Shown: positions 38,069-47,500, counted from the first letter of the stretch. The stretch: DNA of 64,000 nucleotides from Microbacterium pullorum (GCF_014836535.1 NZ_JACSQP010000005.1:248001-312000), one strand, 5' to 3'. A program made the numbers and translations. The notes: generated from the sequence alone by a model not told the origin.

Positions 38069-39850
38069 TCACAGTGTCTTGGGAAGAAGAGGCGTCTGCG
38101 AATCGGAGGGCAGGACGCGGTAGTTCTTGAGCACCTGCGTCATCGCCTTCTGGAACGCCTGGCGGTTGGCTGCAGACGACTTAATGGTAGTCGGCTCGTC
38201 GAGGGTGGTCAGCACGATGTACTGGGGGTCGTCGGCGGGAACGATGCCGATGAGCGAGGTGAAGTACACGCCCGACTTGTAGCCGCCGGTGCTCCCGGCG
38301 ACCTGCGCCGTTCCGGTCTTGGCGGCGATGCGGTAGCCGTCGACGGCGATGTAATCGGCCATCTGCGCCTGCACGGCGACGTTCTCGAGCATGAGCGTGA
38401 CGGCGTCGGCCGCTTCCTTCGAGACGACCTGCTCGGGCTCGGGCAGGTCGGGCTCGACGACGGTGCCGTCGGCGAGGGTGCAGGACTCCACGAGTGACAG
38501 CGGCATCTTCAATCCGCCGTTCGCGAGGGCCTGGTAGGCGCTGGCGACCTGCGGGGAGGTCATCGTGTAGCCCTGCCCGAACGTGGTGGCGTAGAAGGTC
38601 TGGTTGTCCCATTCCGCTGCCGGGTGCAGAACGCCCTGCGGCTCGCTCGGCCAGCCGATGGCCGTCCCCCGGCCGACGCCGAAACGCTCCAGGTAGTCGT
38701 GGCGCACGTCGGCAGACAGCATCTCGCCGAACTTCGACAGCGCGACGTTGGACGAATCGATGAGCGCACCGGTGAGGGTGTAGTTGAGCACCGGGTGAGA
38801 CTCGAAGTCGCCGACGCGCGCGCCGTTGGGGAAGGTCTCGTAGTCACCGGCCGACACCGTCGTGTCGGGGGTGGCGACGCCGGCGTCGATGACGCTCGCG
38901 GCGGTGATGGCCTTCAGCGTCGACCCCGGCTCGTAGGAGGCCAGGAACAGCCGCGAGCCACGGTCGGACGCGGCGGAGGCGTCGACGTTGTTCGGATCGA
39001 CGGTCGGGTACTCCGCGGCCGCGCGGATCTTTCCGGTGGCGACCTCCACCACGAGGATCGCGCCGCTGTTGGCCTGCTTGTTCTGCACTTCTTCGGCGAT
39101 GAGCTGCTGCAGGTACCACTGCAGATCGCGGTCGATGGTCAGCTGCAGGGTGCCGCCGTCGACGGCGGGGGTCTCCACCTCGGTGCCGGGGATCACGACG
39201 CCGTCGGCACCGCGCATGTAGGTCACCTGGCCGTTCGCGGAGGCCAAGCAGGTGTTCTCGATCTGCTCGATACCCGCCAGCGGCTCCCCGTCGGAGCCGA
39301 CGAAGCCGACGACGTTGCCCGCGACGGCGCCGTCGGGATAGGTGCGCTGCGGGTGCATGTCGAACGTGAGGAACGGGGCGCGGAGGTCGGCGAGGGCGCG
39401 GTACTGCTCGGTCGTGAGCCCGCGCTGCAGGTAGGCGAACCGGCTGCCGGCGTCCGCCGCCAGCGCATCGTCGACGATCTGCATGATCTCGGCGGCGGGC
39501 TGGCCGGTGATGGCGCCCATCTCGGCGGCGACCTGGTCCCAGGGCACCTCCACCTCGACACCGTCGACCTCGCGCTCGATCGGGCCGACGTTGGCGGGGT
39601 CGAGCTTTCCGTCGTACATCAGGATGCTGGTGGCCAGCGCCTCGCCGTCGGCGTCGACGATCTCGCCGCGCGTGCCGTAGAGGTCGGTCACCGCCCCGAA
39701 CGCCAGCTCCTGCGAGTCGGCGATGTGCCCTTCGGCGTTGACGACCTGGATGTCCACGAGGCGGATGATGAACCCGCAGAGCACCGCCAGGACGACGGCG
39801 AGGGCGGCGACGGTGCGCCGGCGCGGGCTGCGGGTGGCTCGTGTCGTCAT
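38069..39850 (-). CDS. ftsI: Septal penicillin-binding protein FtsI (PBP class B)
   Basis: The 593-residue bitopic transpeptidase has one membrane helix (about 13-33), a PBP dimer domain (about 55-220) and a transpeptidase domain with the active-site tetrad STLK (in EPGSTLK), SSN (in DSSNVALSKFG) and KTGTAQ. It crosslinks septal peptidoglycan next to FtsW. It begins 5 bases after the ftsL-like gene. Length is usual for the family. Confidence 0.96.
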   Translation of the reverse strand: MTTRATRSPRRRTVAALAVVLAVLCGFIIRLVDIQVVNAEGHIADSQELAFGAVTDLYGTRGEIVDADGEALATSILMYDGKLDPANVGPIEREVDGVEVEVPWDQVAAEMGAITGQPAAEIMQIVDDALAADAGSRFAYLQRGLTTEQYRALADLRAPFLTFDMHPQRTYPDGAVAGNVVGFVGSDGEPLAGIEQIENTCLASANGQVTYMRGADGVVIPGTEVETPAVDGGTLQLTIDRDLQWYLQQLIAEEVQNKQANSGAILVVEVATGKIRAAAEYPTVDPNNVDASAASDRGSRLFLASYEPGSTLKAITAASVIDAGVATPDTTVSAGDYETFPNGARVGDFESHPVLNYTLTGALIDSSNVALSKFGEMLSADVRHDYLERFGVGRGTAIGWPSEPQGVLHPAAEWDNQTFYATTFGQGYTMTSPQVASAYQALANGGLKMPLSLVESCTLADGTVVEPDLPEPEQVVSKEAADAVTLMLENVAVQAQMADYIAVDGYRIAAKTGTAQVAGSTGGYKSGVYFTSLIGIVPADDPQYIVLTTLDEPTTIKSSAANRQAFQKAMTQVLKNYRVLPSDSQTPLLPKTL

Positions 39851-39855
39851 GGCTC

Positions 39856-40473
39856 TCAGTGTGTCCGGGGTACGGGGAGACCGTCGGTGACGGGCGGGGG
39901 TGTCGGGGTTTCGGTCGCGGCACCGGGGGTCGCGGCATCGGCGACAGGCGGCTCGGCCACGACGGCCTCGCCCTCGATCGTCGCGGTCGGGGCGGTGACC
40001 AGCGGCGCGTCGGAGATGAGGGCGTTGGGGACGGAGGGTCGGCCGAGGGCGTCGATCGTCGAGGCGCCGGGCGCCGCCTCTCCGGTGCCGAGCACGACGC
40101 CGTCGCTCAGTCGCAGGTAGTTCGGCGACTCGGCGATGACCATGCCCAGCGCCGACGCGTTGGCGGCGAGGAACTGCGGGGAGTTCAGCCCCGCGACGTC
40201 GTCGATGAGGATCTGCTTCTGGTAGGTCAGGTCACGCTGCTCGCGCGTGAGCTGCGACACCTCGTAGGACCCCTGCGTCGTGAGGATCGACAGTCCCATC
40301 TGGGCGGCGCCGATCGTGAGGGCGCCGGCGACCGCGACGATGCCGTACAGCAGCCGCGGGCGGCGACGCGGCTGTGGCGCGGCGACGACCTGGAGGCGAC
40401 GTGCGGGTCGCTCAGTGGGGCGGGGCAGCGCGGCGGCGGTCGCCACGGCGGAGGAGTAGGGCAGCGTGCTCAT
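39856..40473 (-). CDS. FtsL-like septum protein
   Basis: The 205-residue protein sits where ftsL lies in other dcw clusters, between rsmH (4-base ATGA overlap) and ftsI. It has a basic cytoplasmic N-terminus ([10 protein letters not shown]), one membrane helix (about 43-63), a short coiled-coil segment ([21 protein letters not shown]) and a long Ala/Pro/Thr-rich tail (about 125-205). FtsL sequences are poorly conserved, so the call rests on position and topology. Confidence 0.75.
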   Translation of the reverse strand: MSTLPYSSAVATAAALPRPTERPARRLQVVAAPQPRRRPRLLYGIVAVAGALTIGAAQMGLSILTTQGSYEVSQLTREQRDLTYQKQILIDDVAGLNSPQFLAANASALGMVIAESPNYLRLSDGVVLGTGEAAPGASTIDALGRPSVPNALISDAPLVTAPTATIEGEAVVAEPPVADAATPGAATETPTPPPVTDGLPVPRTH

Positions 40474-41423
40474 GCGTCCTCCCGCAGTCGCTCGGCGGCG
40501 CGCAGTCGCACCGGCGTGGCGCGCGGGTTGACGGCGCGCTCCTCATCGGATGCCAGTTCGGCGCCGCGCACCAGCAGCTTGAGCCGCGGGGCGTGCTCGG
40601 GAAGCTCCACGGGGAGCCCCGCGGGCGCGGTGGATGCGGAGGCCGCAGCAAGTTCTCGCTTGACCAGACGGTCTTCGAGCGACTGGTAGGACAGCACCAC
40701 GATGCGCCCACCGACGGGGAGGAGGCCGAGGGCTGCGGGGATGGCGCGTTCGAGGGCGGCCAGTTCTGCGTTGACCTCGACGCGCAGAGCCTGGAACACG
40801 CGCTTGGCGGGGTGCCCGGCGGCCTTGAGCGCTGCGGGCGTGGCGTCCTGGAGGATGTCCACGAGACGTCCGGAGCGCTCGATCGGCTCGGTTCGGCGTG
40901 CCTCGATGATGGCGCGGGCGTAGCGGCCGGCGAGCTTCTCCTCGCCGTAGCGCTCGAAGATGCGGCGCAGGTCGCCTTCGCCGTAGGTCGCCAGGATGTC
41001 GGCGGCGGTCGTGCCGCCGCTCTGGTCCATGCGCATGTCCAGCGGCGCGTCCTTGGCATATGCGAAGCCTCGATCGGCCTCGTCGAGCTGCAGCGACGAG
41101 ACTCCGAGGTCGAAGAGGATCGCGTCGGCCTTCGTGGCGCCGGTGGTGGCGACCGCGTCGGCGATGCCGTCGTACACGGTGTGCACGAGCGTCACGCGGT
41201 CACCGAAGCGGGAGAGGCGCTCCCCCGCGATGCGCAGCGCGTCGAGGTCGCGGTCGAGCCCGATCAGCCGTGCGTGGGGGAAGCGTTCCAGCAGCGCTTC
41301 GGAGTGACCGCCCATGCCGAGGGTGGCGTCGACGAAGAGCGCGCCCTCGTGTTGCAGGGCGGGGCCGAGCAGGTCGAGGCAGCGCTCGAGCATGACGGGG
41401 GTGTGAATGTCACGGGCTTCCAT
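40470..41423 (-). CDS. rsmH: 16S rRNA m4C1402 methyltransferase RsmH
   Basis: The 317-residue SAM-dependent enzyme N4-methylates C1402 of 16S rRNA. Family motifs are [13 protein letters not shown] at the N-terminus, [15 protein letters not shown] (SAM loop), [32 protein letters not shown] and [15 protein letters not shown]. The ATG at 41423 starts right at the conserved N-terminus; the in-frame extension upstream is not conserved. It follows mraZ by 98 bases. Confidence 0.96.
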   Translation of the reverse strand: MEARDIHTPVMLERCLDLLGPALQHEGALFVDATLGMGGHSEALLERFPHARLIGLDRDLDALRIAGERLSRFGDRVTLVHTVYDGIADAVATTGATKADAILFDLGVSSLQLDEADRGFAYAKDAPLDMRMDQSGGTTAADILATYGEGDLRRIFERYGEEKLAGRYARAIIEARRTEPIERSGRLVDILQDATPAALKAAGHPAKRVFQALRVEVNAELAALERAIPAALGLLPVGGRIVVLSYQSLEDRLVKRELAAASASTAPAGLPVELPEHAPRLKLLVRGAELASDEERAVNPRATPVRLRAAERLREDA

Positions 41424-41521
41424 GATGTGAGGGCCGTGGCCCTCGATCCTGATCCCCATCCGCTCCGACCTGGCACCGGGGAAGTGTGCCAGGGCAAGCG
41501 GCTGGGAGTCACGATCGAGGG

Positions 41522-41953
41522 TCAGAAGAGTCCCGGGATCACCTCCTGCTCCATATCCGAGTAGCTGTCTTCGTTTCCTTCGGCGTACGCGTTCCACGCA
41601 TCCGCATCCCAGATCTCCGCGTGGGCCCCGACACCGGTGACCACGAGTTCCCGGCCGAGGCTGGCGTAGGTGCGCAGCGGCGGCGGGATGGTGATGCGGT
41701 TCTGACTGTCGGGCTTCTCGGCGCTCGCTCCCGAGAGGAACATGCGCTGGAAGTCGCGGGCCTGCTTGTTGGTGAGGGGCGCTTCCCGGATGCGCTCGTA
41801 CACGCGCTCGAACTCGGCGGTGCTGAACACATAGAGGCAACGCTCCTGACCGCGGGTGATCACGACGCCGCTTCCGAGGTCGTCACGGAACTTCGCCGGC
41901 AGGATCACCCGACCCTTGTCGTCGAGCTTGGGAGTGTGCGTGCCCAAGAGCAT
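41522..41953 (-). CDS. mraZ: Transcriptional regulator MraZ
   Basis: The 143-residue protein contains two SpoVT-AbrB-like MraZ domains: [20 protein letters not shown] (5-24) and [17 protein letters not shown] (about 80-96). It binds repeated operators before its own gene and controls the dcw cluster. The ATG at 41953 is preferred over a GTG 9 bases upstream because AAAGGGGG lies at a good distance before it and 143 residues is the usual actinobacterial length. Confidence 0.95.
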   Translation of the reverse strand: MLLGTHTPKLDDKGRVILPAKFRDDLGSGVVITRGQERCLYVFSTAEFERVYERIREAPLTNKQARDFQRMFLSGASAEKPDSQNRITIPPPLRTYASLGRELVVTGVGAHAEIWDADAWNAYAEGNEDSYSDMEQEVIPGLF

Positions 41954-41984
41954 CGCCACCACCCCCTTTGTCCGGCCCCGTCAG

Positions 41985-42019
41985 GTAGCGCCACTTTACT
42001 CCACTTCCCTCCACTCCAC
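41985..42019 (-). promoter_or_regulatory. MraZ operator repeats
   Basis: On the minus strand three consecutive 10-base units read GTGGAGGGAA, GTGGAGTAAA and GTGGCGCTAC, with an extra GTGGA just before them. Repeats beginning GTGG/TGGG with a 10-base period upstream of mraZ are the known binding pattern for MraZ. The middle-to-last unit boundary also contains TAAAGT, a possible -10 box, so MraZ binding would block the promoter. Confidence 0.75.
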
Positions 42020-42072
42020 TACAGAAACGGGCAAATGCGTTCCCGTTCCCCTCCCCCGCGCCCGGAGCGTAC

Positions 42073-42107
42073 AAAAAAAGAGCACCGACCCGGAGGTCGG
42101 TGCTCTT
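42073..42107 (-). terminator. Intrinsic terminator of the DUF3040 gene
   Basis: Perfect 11-base arms GAGCACCGACC and GGTCGGTGCTC enclose CGGA. On the minus strand the stem is followed by seven T residues, the only classical stem plus U-tract I found here. It lies about 14 bases after the DUF3040 stop and protects the mraZ promoter from read-through. Confidence 0.92.
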
Positions 42108-42120
42108 GTCTTCTTGCGGG

Positions 42121-42492
42121 TCAGCGGCCGTCTTGGCGGCGATCCCAGCGATCGTTCATGCGATCCATGAAGGAGGTGGAGGAAGGTGGAGTGGTCGAGC
42201 GGGGGCGACGATCGTCGGCCGGCGTGCGAGCGGCTCCGCGGGTCGGGGTGACGGCCAGCATCACTCCACCGAGCATCACGACGAACGCGATGACGCCGAT
42301 CACCACGAGTCCCGTCGAGACACCGGCGATGAGTCCACCGATGCCGAGGAGCACGAGAATCGTGCCGTAGACGATATTGCGGTAGCTCAGCGTCCGCCCG
42401 TCACGAGGTGCGCTGACCACGTCGGCGTCGTTCCGCATGAGATGGCGCTCCATCTCATCGAGCAGGCGCTGCTCCTGTTCGGACAGTGGCAT
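42121..42492 (-). CDS. DUF3040 membrane protein
   Basis: The 123-residue protein has the DUF3040 signature MPLSEQEQRLLDEMERHL at its start, then two adjacent hydrophobic helices (about 42-82) and a basic, Arg-rich tail. This family sits beside mraZ in most actinobacteria; its role is unknown, perhaps in division or envelope function by association. The gene ends in a strong terminator. Confidence 0.92.
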   Translation of the reverse strand: MPLSEQEQRLLDEMERHLMRNDADVVSAPRDGRTLSYRNIVYGTILVLLGIGGLIAGVSTGLVVIGVIAFVVMLGGVMLAVTPTRGAARTPADDRRPRSTTPPSSTSFMDRMNDRWDRRQDGR

Positions 42493-42563
42493 GCATCCCC
42501 CCTTTTCCCGTGGTCCCGATAGGGGACGATTCTACCCGTCCCGGTCAGAACTAGGCTAGGCCC

Positions 42564-43655
42564 GTGTCGCCCTTCCCGGATCCCATCGAGGCTGTTTCAC
42601 AGCGACTGATCGCGTTCTTCGCAGAACGCCGTCTCGCCGCGGAGGTGGAGGGGCCTGAAGCGGTCTCCTTCGTCGATGCAGCGATCGGCGCGGTAGGCGG
42701 TGGAAAGCGATTGCGGGCACGGTTCTGCCTCACCGGATGGCGGGCTGTGGCCGAGGCCGGCGGACGCCGCCCCGGCGCGGTGCCGGACGAGGTGATCGCC
42801 GCCGCCGCGTCACTGGAGGTCTTCCAAGCGGCGGCCCTCGTCCACGACGACCTCATCGACAACTCCGACACCCGCCGGGGCCGGCCCGCCGCCCACCGGG
42901 CGCTGGAGGCGTCGCATCGGGACGCCCGCTGGCTCGGCGACGCCGCGGCGTTCGGCCGCTCGGCGGCGATCCTCGTGGGCGACCTGCTGGTGGCCTGGAG
43001 CGACGACCTGCTGGAAGAGGGGCTCGCCACCGCGACCCACGCTCCCGCCGCCCGTCGCGAGTACGCACTCATGCGCCGCGACGTCACGGTGGGCCAGTTC
43101 CTCGACATCGCCGAGGAGGCTGCCTTCCGGCAGGCACCCGATGACGAACACGCCGCACGGGCGCTGCGCGTGGCATCCCTGAAGTCGGCGCGCTACAGCG
43201 TGCAGCAGCCGCTGCTCGTGGGCGCGGCACTCGCGGGTGCCGATGCCGACCAGCGCGCCTCGCTCGCCGGCTTCGGACACCCGGTCGGCCTCGCCTTCCA
43301 GCTGCGCGACGATGTGCTCGGTGTGTTCGGGGATGCCGCCGTCACCGGCAAGCCTTCCGGCGACGATCTGCGCGAGGGTAAGCGCACCGTGCTCATCGCC
43401 TATGCCCGTGAGGCTCTGCCCGCCGGCGCGCGACGCACCCTCGACGAGCTCGTCGGCGATCCGCTGCTCGACGAAGAACAGGTCGCGGCGCTGCAGCGGA
43501 CCATCGTCGAATCCGGCGCGCTCGCTCGCGTGGAGGAGCTCATCACCCGCTACGCCGCAGAGGCCGATCAGGCGCTGCGCGGTGCGCGGCTGGGCGATGC
43601 GGCCGTGGGAGAGCTGCGGGATCTCACCCGCGCGGCCATCAGCCGCTCGTCCTGA
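42564..43655 (+). CDS. Polyprenyl (geranylgeranyl-type) diphosphate synthase
   Basis: The 363-residue all-alpha prenyltransferase has the first Asp-rich motif in LVHDDLIDNSDTRRG near 95 and the second in FQLRDDVLGVFGD near 245. It adds isopentenyl units to allylic diphosphates; product length cannot be fixed from sequence, though GGPP or a longer chain for menaquinone is likely. GTG at 42564 lies 6 bases after TAGGCT (42552-42557), so probably leaderless. It abuts the next gene with no gap on the other strand. Confidence 0.92.
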   Translation: MSPFPDPIEAVSQRLIAFFAERRLAAEVEGPEAVSFVDAAIGAVGGGKRLRARFCLTGWRAVAEAGGRRPGAVPDEVIAAAASLEVFQAAALVHDDLIDNSDTRRGRPAAHRALEASHRDARWLGDAAAFGRSAAILVGDLLVAWSDDLLEEGLATATHAPAARREYALMRRDVTVGQFLDIAEEAAFRQAPDDEHAARALRVASLKSARYSVQQPLLVGAALAGADADQRASLAGFGHPVGLAFQLRDDVLGVFGDAAVTGKPSGDDLREGKRTVLIAYAREALPAGARRTLDELVGDPLLDEEQVAALQRTIVESGALARVEELITRYAAEADQALRGARLGDAAVGELRDLTRAAISRSS

Positions 43656-44009
43656 TCAGGCCAGGGTCTGCGCCACGCGGCGCACTTCGCTCTTGCGCCC
43701 CTGGCGCAGCGCCTCGATGGGCGGCATGCCGATCGATTCGTCATGCTCGAGCAGCCAGTCGATGGTCTCGTCGTCGGTGAAGCCGGCGTCGTGCAACACG
43801 ATGGCGGTGCCGCGCAGCGACGAGAGCGGGTGCCCGTCGAGGATGAACACCTCGGGCACGGCGAGCTTGCCGGTGCGGCGGGACGCGACGAGGTGCTTCT
43901 CGTCGAGCAGGCGCCGCACCCGCCCCAGAGGTTCGTCGAGAACCTCGACGAGGTCGGGGAGGGTCAGCCAGGTGGTCTCGATACGCGCAGGGGTGGTCTC
44001 GCCGGTCAC
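43656..44009 (-). CDS. Rv2175c-family DNA-binding protein
   Basis: The 117-residue protein resembles Rv2175c: a winged-helix-like N-terminal part (WLTLPDLVEVLDEPLGRVRRLLDE) and the conserved C-terminal domain (FLDDE-type region here AGFTDDETIDWLLEHDESIGMPPIEALRQGRKSEV split by short loops). In M. tuberculosis Rv2175c is a substrate of the kinase PknL encoded next door; here the PASTA kinase gene is two genes away. GTG at 44009 has GGAAG close upstream. Confidence 0.82.
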   Translation of the reverse strand: MTGETTPARIETTWLTLPDLVEVLDEPLGRVRRLLDEKHLVASRRTGKLAVPEVFILDGHPLSSLRGTAIVLHDAGFTDDETIDWLLEHDESIGMPPIEALRQGRKSEVRRVAQTLA

Positions 44010-44151
44010 CCTTCCATGATGACATCGATGCACCGGCGGGCAGACCCGATCATGAGAATCTCATCATTCACAGGGGTCACTTCCGTCACTCGCGTTGACC
44101 TCTGTCTCGCACTCATGACAGCGTGGTGGAGGTCGAGAGGGAGGCACCGTC

Positions 44152-45375
44152 ATGCGACGACACCGCGCACTCGCGCCGGCATCCGCCGCCGCCACCGCCC
44201 TCGCGCCCGCCACGGCGAGGCTCGCGACCACCATCGCGAAGAACTGGCCCGCCGCCGTCGCCGGGTCCCTCGCGCTGCTGCTGTCGTCGGCTCCGGGCGC
44301 GCACGCCGCCGAACCCCTGCCCGGCACGCGCGACCGGCTGCAGCCGCAGGCGCACCCGGCCGGACCGGCGCTGGGCCGGGTCTTGCCGGCATCCACCGCC
44401 GCCGCCACGACGCACGTCGTGCAGCCTGGCGACACGATCAGCGCCATCGCCGCCGCGCACGGGCTGCGCGTGACCGAGGTGCTCGCCCTGAACGGGCTGG
44501 GCTGGTCGTCGGTCATCCAGCCGGGACAGACCATCCAGCTCAGCGCGACCGCTCCGGCCGCGACCGCTCCCGCCGCGCCGGCTCCTGCGCCGGCCGCCGC
44601 GGGATACACGATCGTCGCGGGCGACACCATGAGCGCCGTCGCATCGCGCCACGGGGTGACCACCGACGCGCTGCTCGCCGCCAACGGCATGGACCGCTCC
44701 TCGGTCATCTACCCCGGCCAGACGGTCGCGATCCCCGGAGCCGGCATGGAGCTCGCGGCATCCGTCGCGCCGACCGCCGCAGCCCCGGTCCCCGCCGCGG
44801 CCGCGGCGTCAGCCGGCTCGTACGTCATCGCCGCCGGCGACACCATGACGGCCGTCGCCGCCCGGCACGACCTGTCGCTGGATGCGCTGCTCGCCGCCAA
44901 CGGCATGGACCGCTCCTCGGTCATCTACCCCGGTCAGACGGTCGCGATCCCCGTGGCGACGGTCGCCGGACTCGACGCCGAGCAGGTGGACAACGCCCGC
45001 ACGATCATCGGCGTCGGACGCGAACTCGGGGTCTCGGAGCGGGGCATCGCCATCGCGCTCGCGACGGGCATGGTCGAGTCGTGGCTGCGCAACCTCGACT
45101 GGGGCGACCGCGATTCGCTCGGTGTCTTCCAGCAGCGGCCGAGCCAGGGATGGGGCACGCCCGAACAGGTGCGCGACGTCGACCGCGCGACCCGCGTGTT
45201 CTTCGGCGGCGCCGGCGACCCCAACGGCACCACCAGTCGTGGGCTGCTCGACGTGAACGGCTGGGAGTCGCTCGGCTTCAGCGAAGCAGCCCAGGCCGTG
45301 CAGATCTCGGCCTACCCCGACCGCTACGGCGAGTGGGAAGAAGAGGCCCACGCGTGGCTGGCCGCGCTCGGCTGA
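44152..45375 (+). CDS. Secreted protein with three LysM domains and a lysozyme-like domain
   Basis: The 407-residue protein has a signal sequence ending near AHAAE (residue 53). Three LysM domains follow (about 87-127, 155-197 and 222-264), each with the pattern GDT-x-SAVA...NG...PGQT. A C-terminal domain of about 130 residues (ESWLRNLDWGDRDSLGVFQQRPSQGWG) resembles the lysozyme-like fold of actinobacterial wall proteins. LysM binds peptidoglycan GlcNAc, so it probably acts on or anchors to the wall. GAGGGAGGCACC precedes the ATG. Confidence 0.88.
   Translation: MRRHRALAPASAAATALAPATARLATTIAKNWPAAVAGSLALLLSSAPGAHAAEPLPGTRDRLQPQAHPAGPALGRVLPASTAAATTHVVQPGDTISAIAAAHGLRVTEVLALNGLGWSSVIQPGQTIQLSATAPAATAPAAPAPAPAAAGYTIVAGDTMSAVASRHGVTTDALLAANGMDRSSVIYPGQTVAIPGAGMELAASVAPTAAAPVPAAAAASAGSYVIAAGDTMTAVAARHDLSLDALLAANGMDRSSVIYPGQTVAIPVATVAGLDAEQVDNARTIIGVGRELGVSERGIAIALATGMVESWLRNLDWGDRDSLGVFQQRPSQGWGTPEQVRDVDRATRVFFGGAGDPNGTTSRGLLDVNGWESLGFSEAAQAVQISAYPDRYGEWEEEAHAWLAALG
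44668..44952. repeat. Near-identical 69-bp direct repeat in the LysM gene
   Basis: Bases 44668-44736 and 44884-44952 differ at only one position over 69 bases. They encode the second half of LysM domains two and three (ALLAANGMDRSSVIYPGQT and beyond). LysM domain one is much less similar, so domain three arose by a recent duplication or gene conversion of domain two. Confidence 0.85.
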
Positions 45376-45444
45376 GCGCACTCCGATGGCGGTGGGGGTG
45401 AGCCGCTACCCGATGAGTCGCGGCGGCGTCCGTAGACTCTCAGC

Positions 45445-47379
45445 GTGAGCACGAGCCAGCAGACGGACCCGCTGATCGGCCGTCTGGTCGACGGCCGGTA
45501 TCGCGTGCGTGCTCGCATCGCCCGTGGCGGCATGGCGACGGTGTACGTCGCGACCGACCTTCGCCTCGAGCGGCGCATCGCCCTGAAGGTGATGCACGGC
45601 CACCTCTCGGACGACTCGATCTTCCAGAGCCGGTTCATCCAGGAGGCCCGGGCTGCCGCGCGCCTGGCCGATCCGCACGTGGTGAACGTGTTCGATCAGG
45701 GCCAGGACGGCGACATGGCCTACCTCGTCATGGAGTACCTGCCCGGCATCACGCTGCGGGAGCTGCTGCGCGAACAGCGCCGCCTCACCGTTCCCCAGAC
45801 CATCACGATCATGGATGCTGTGCTGTCGGGGCTGGCCGCGGCGCACCGTGCGCACATCGTGCACCGCGATGTGAAGCCCGAGAACGTGCTGCTGGCCGAG
45901 GACGGCCGCATCAAGATCGGCGACTTCGGGCTCGCCCGCGCGACGACCGCCAACACCGCCACCGGCCAGATGCTGCTGGGCACCATCGCCTACCTCGCGC
46001 CGGAGCTGGTCACCCGCGGCAGCGCCGATGCCCGCAGCGACATCTACGCGCTCGGCATCATGCTGTACGAGATGCTCACCGGCGAGCAGCCCTACAAGGG
46101 CGAGCAGCCGATGCAGATCGCCTACCAGCACGCGACCGACTCGGTCCCCCGCCCCAGTGCGAAGAACCCCGGCGTGCCCGAGCCCCTCGACGAGCTCGTG
46201 CTCTGGGCCACCGAACGCGATCCCGACGAACGCCCCGCTGACGCGAAGGTGATGCTCGAGCGGCTGCGTGAGATCGAACGCGAACTGGGCGTCAGCCCGC
46301 AGGTCGTGCGCACCGCGCCCATCGGCATCGTCCCCGAGGACGAGGGTATGGATTCCGGGGAGATGACCAAGGTGCTCCCCGGCGCCTTCACCGCCCCCAC
46401 CGTCACACCGCCCGTCGACAACACCACGCGGCTGCGCCGGCGCACCAAGCGCAACGCCGCGAAGGGCGGGTGGCTCATCGCGCTCGTGCTGCTGCTGGCC
46501 GGGCTCGCCGGCGGCACCGGCTGGTGGTTCGGCTCCGGCCCCGGTTCACAGGTCGCCGTCGCCGATGTGTCGGGCATGACGTTCGCCGACGCCCAGGCGG
46601 AGCTGGCCGTGCTGTCGCTGCAGGCCGTGGAGCAGGGCGAGAACAACCTCGAGGTGCCGACGGGAACCGTCATCCGCACCGAACCGTCGTCAGGCACCCG
46701 CGTCGACCAGGACGCGACCGTCACGGTGTTCGTGTCGCTCGGTCCGGCCGAGGTGTCGCTCACCCCACTGGCGGGCATGTCCGAGGCGCAGGCGCGGGAG
46801 TACCTCGAGCAGAACATCGTCAACGTGCAGGGCGATGCCGCGCGGGAATTCCGCGACGACGTCGAGCGCGACGTCGTGATCTCGGCTTCGGTCACCCCGC
46901 GCGACGGCGGCGACGCGATCGACTGCACGAACGGCTGCACCGTACGTCAGGACGACGACGCGAGCCTGCTGGTGTCCGCCGGCGCGGTGCCCGACGTGAG
47001 CGGACGCGGTGTCGACAGTGCGACGTCCGAACTGAACGCGGTGGACCTCCAGGTCTCCGGCGAGACGATCCAGGAGTACAGCAGCGACTTCTCCAACGGC
47101 GAGGTCATCGGCATCGCGGCGCGCGGCGAGGGCGGCAACTGGCGGCCCGGCGAGACCGTGACTCTGATCGTGTCCAAGGGTCCCGCGCCGATCGAGGTGC
47201 CGGATGTCGAGGGGCTCACGGTGGCCGAGGCGATGACCGTTCTCTCGGAAGCCGGATTCGAGCCGGGCACGGCGCTGCCGCAGATCGTCTGGGGCATCTT
47301 CACCGTGAGCAGCACGTCCCCCGGAGCGGGCTCGTGGGAGCTGCCCGGCACCCAGGTGACCGTCCGCTCCACCGGCTGA
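45445..47379 (+). CDS. PASTA-domain serine/threonine protein kinase
   Basis: The 644-residue protein has a kinase domain (about 14-275) with HRDVKPENVLL near 139 and DFGLARA near 160, a juxtamembrane linker, one membrane helix (about 345-365) and four extracellular PASTA repeats (about 370-440, 441-520, 521-580 and 581-644). PASTA repeats sense muropeptides or lipid II, so it likely links wall state to phosphorylation. By neighbourhood it matches PknL of M. tuberculosis, though PknL lacks PASTA; by domains it is PknB-like. GTG lies 6 bases after TAGACT (45433-45438), suggesting a leaderless mRNA. Confidence 0.94.
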   Translation: MSTSQQTDPLIGRLVDGRYRVRARIARGGMATVYVATDLRLERRIALKVMHGHLSDDSIFQSRFIQEARAAARLADPHVVNVFDQGQDGDMAYLVMEYLPGITLRELLREQRRLTVPQTITIMDAVLSGLAAAHRAHIVHRDVKPENVLLAEDGRIKIGDFGLARATTANTATGQMLLGTIAYLAPELVTRGSADARSDIYALGIMLYEMLTGEQPYKGEQPMQIAYQHATDSVPRPSAKNPGVPEPLDELVLWATERDPDERPADAKVMLERLREIERELGVSPQVVRTAPIGIVPEDEGMDSGEMTKVLPGAFTAPTVTPPVDNTTRLRRRTKRNAAKGGWLIALVLLLAGLAGGTGWWFGSGPGSQVAVADVSGMTFADAQAELAVLSLQAVEQGENNLEVPTGTVIRTEPSSGTRVDQDATVTVFVSLGPAEVSLTPLAGMSEAQAREYLEQNIVNVQGDAAREFRDDVERDVVISASVTPRDGGDAIDCTNGCTVRQDDDASLLVSAGAVPDVSGRGVDSATSELNAVDLQVSGETIQEYSSDFSNGEVIGIAARGEGGNWRPGETVTLIVSKGPAPIEVPDVEGLTVAEAMTVLSEAGFEPGTALPQIVWGIFTVSSTSPGAGSWELPGTQVTVRSTG

Positions 47380-47404
47380 GCCCCGCCGCGGGGCATCCAC
47401 CCCT

Positions 47405-47486
47405 CGCCGAAACGAGTGAATCTGCCCGAACAAGGACCGGATGCGGACAAACCATCCGCATCCCGGCAGATCACCGCGTCTCGGCG
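47405..47486. repeat. 82-bp nested palindrome (element C)
   Basis: Three nested inverted pairs lie one inside another: CGCCGAAACG with CGTCTCGGCG (9 of 10 pairing), ATCTGCC with GGCAGAT (perfect) and GGATGCGGA with TCCGCATCC (perfect, loop CAAACCA). The inner pair is offset by about 11 bases, giving a bulge. It lies between the convergent kinase (+) and DAHP synthase (-) genes, 25 bases after the kinase stop. Confidence 0.75.
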
Positions 47487-47500
47487 ACGGTGCCGACGCA

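Noticed and set aside
44053..44066. Short palindrome TGAGAATCTCA before the LysM gene
   Set aside because: It is only 11 bases with five-base arms, and similar sequences arise by chance; no regulator or second copy supports it.
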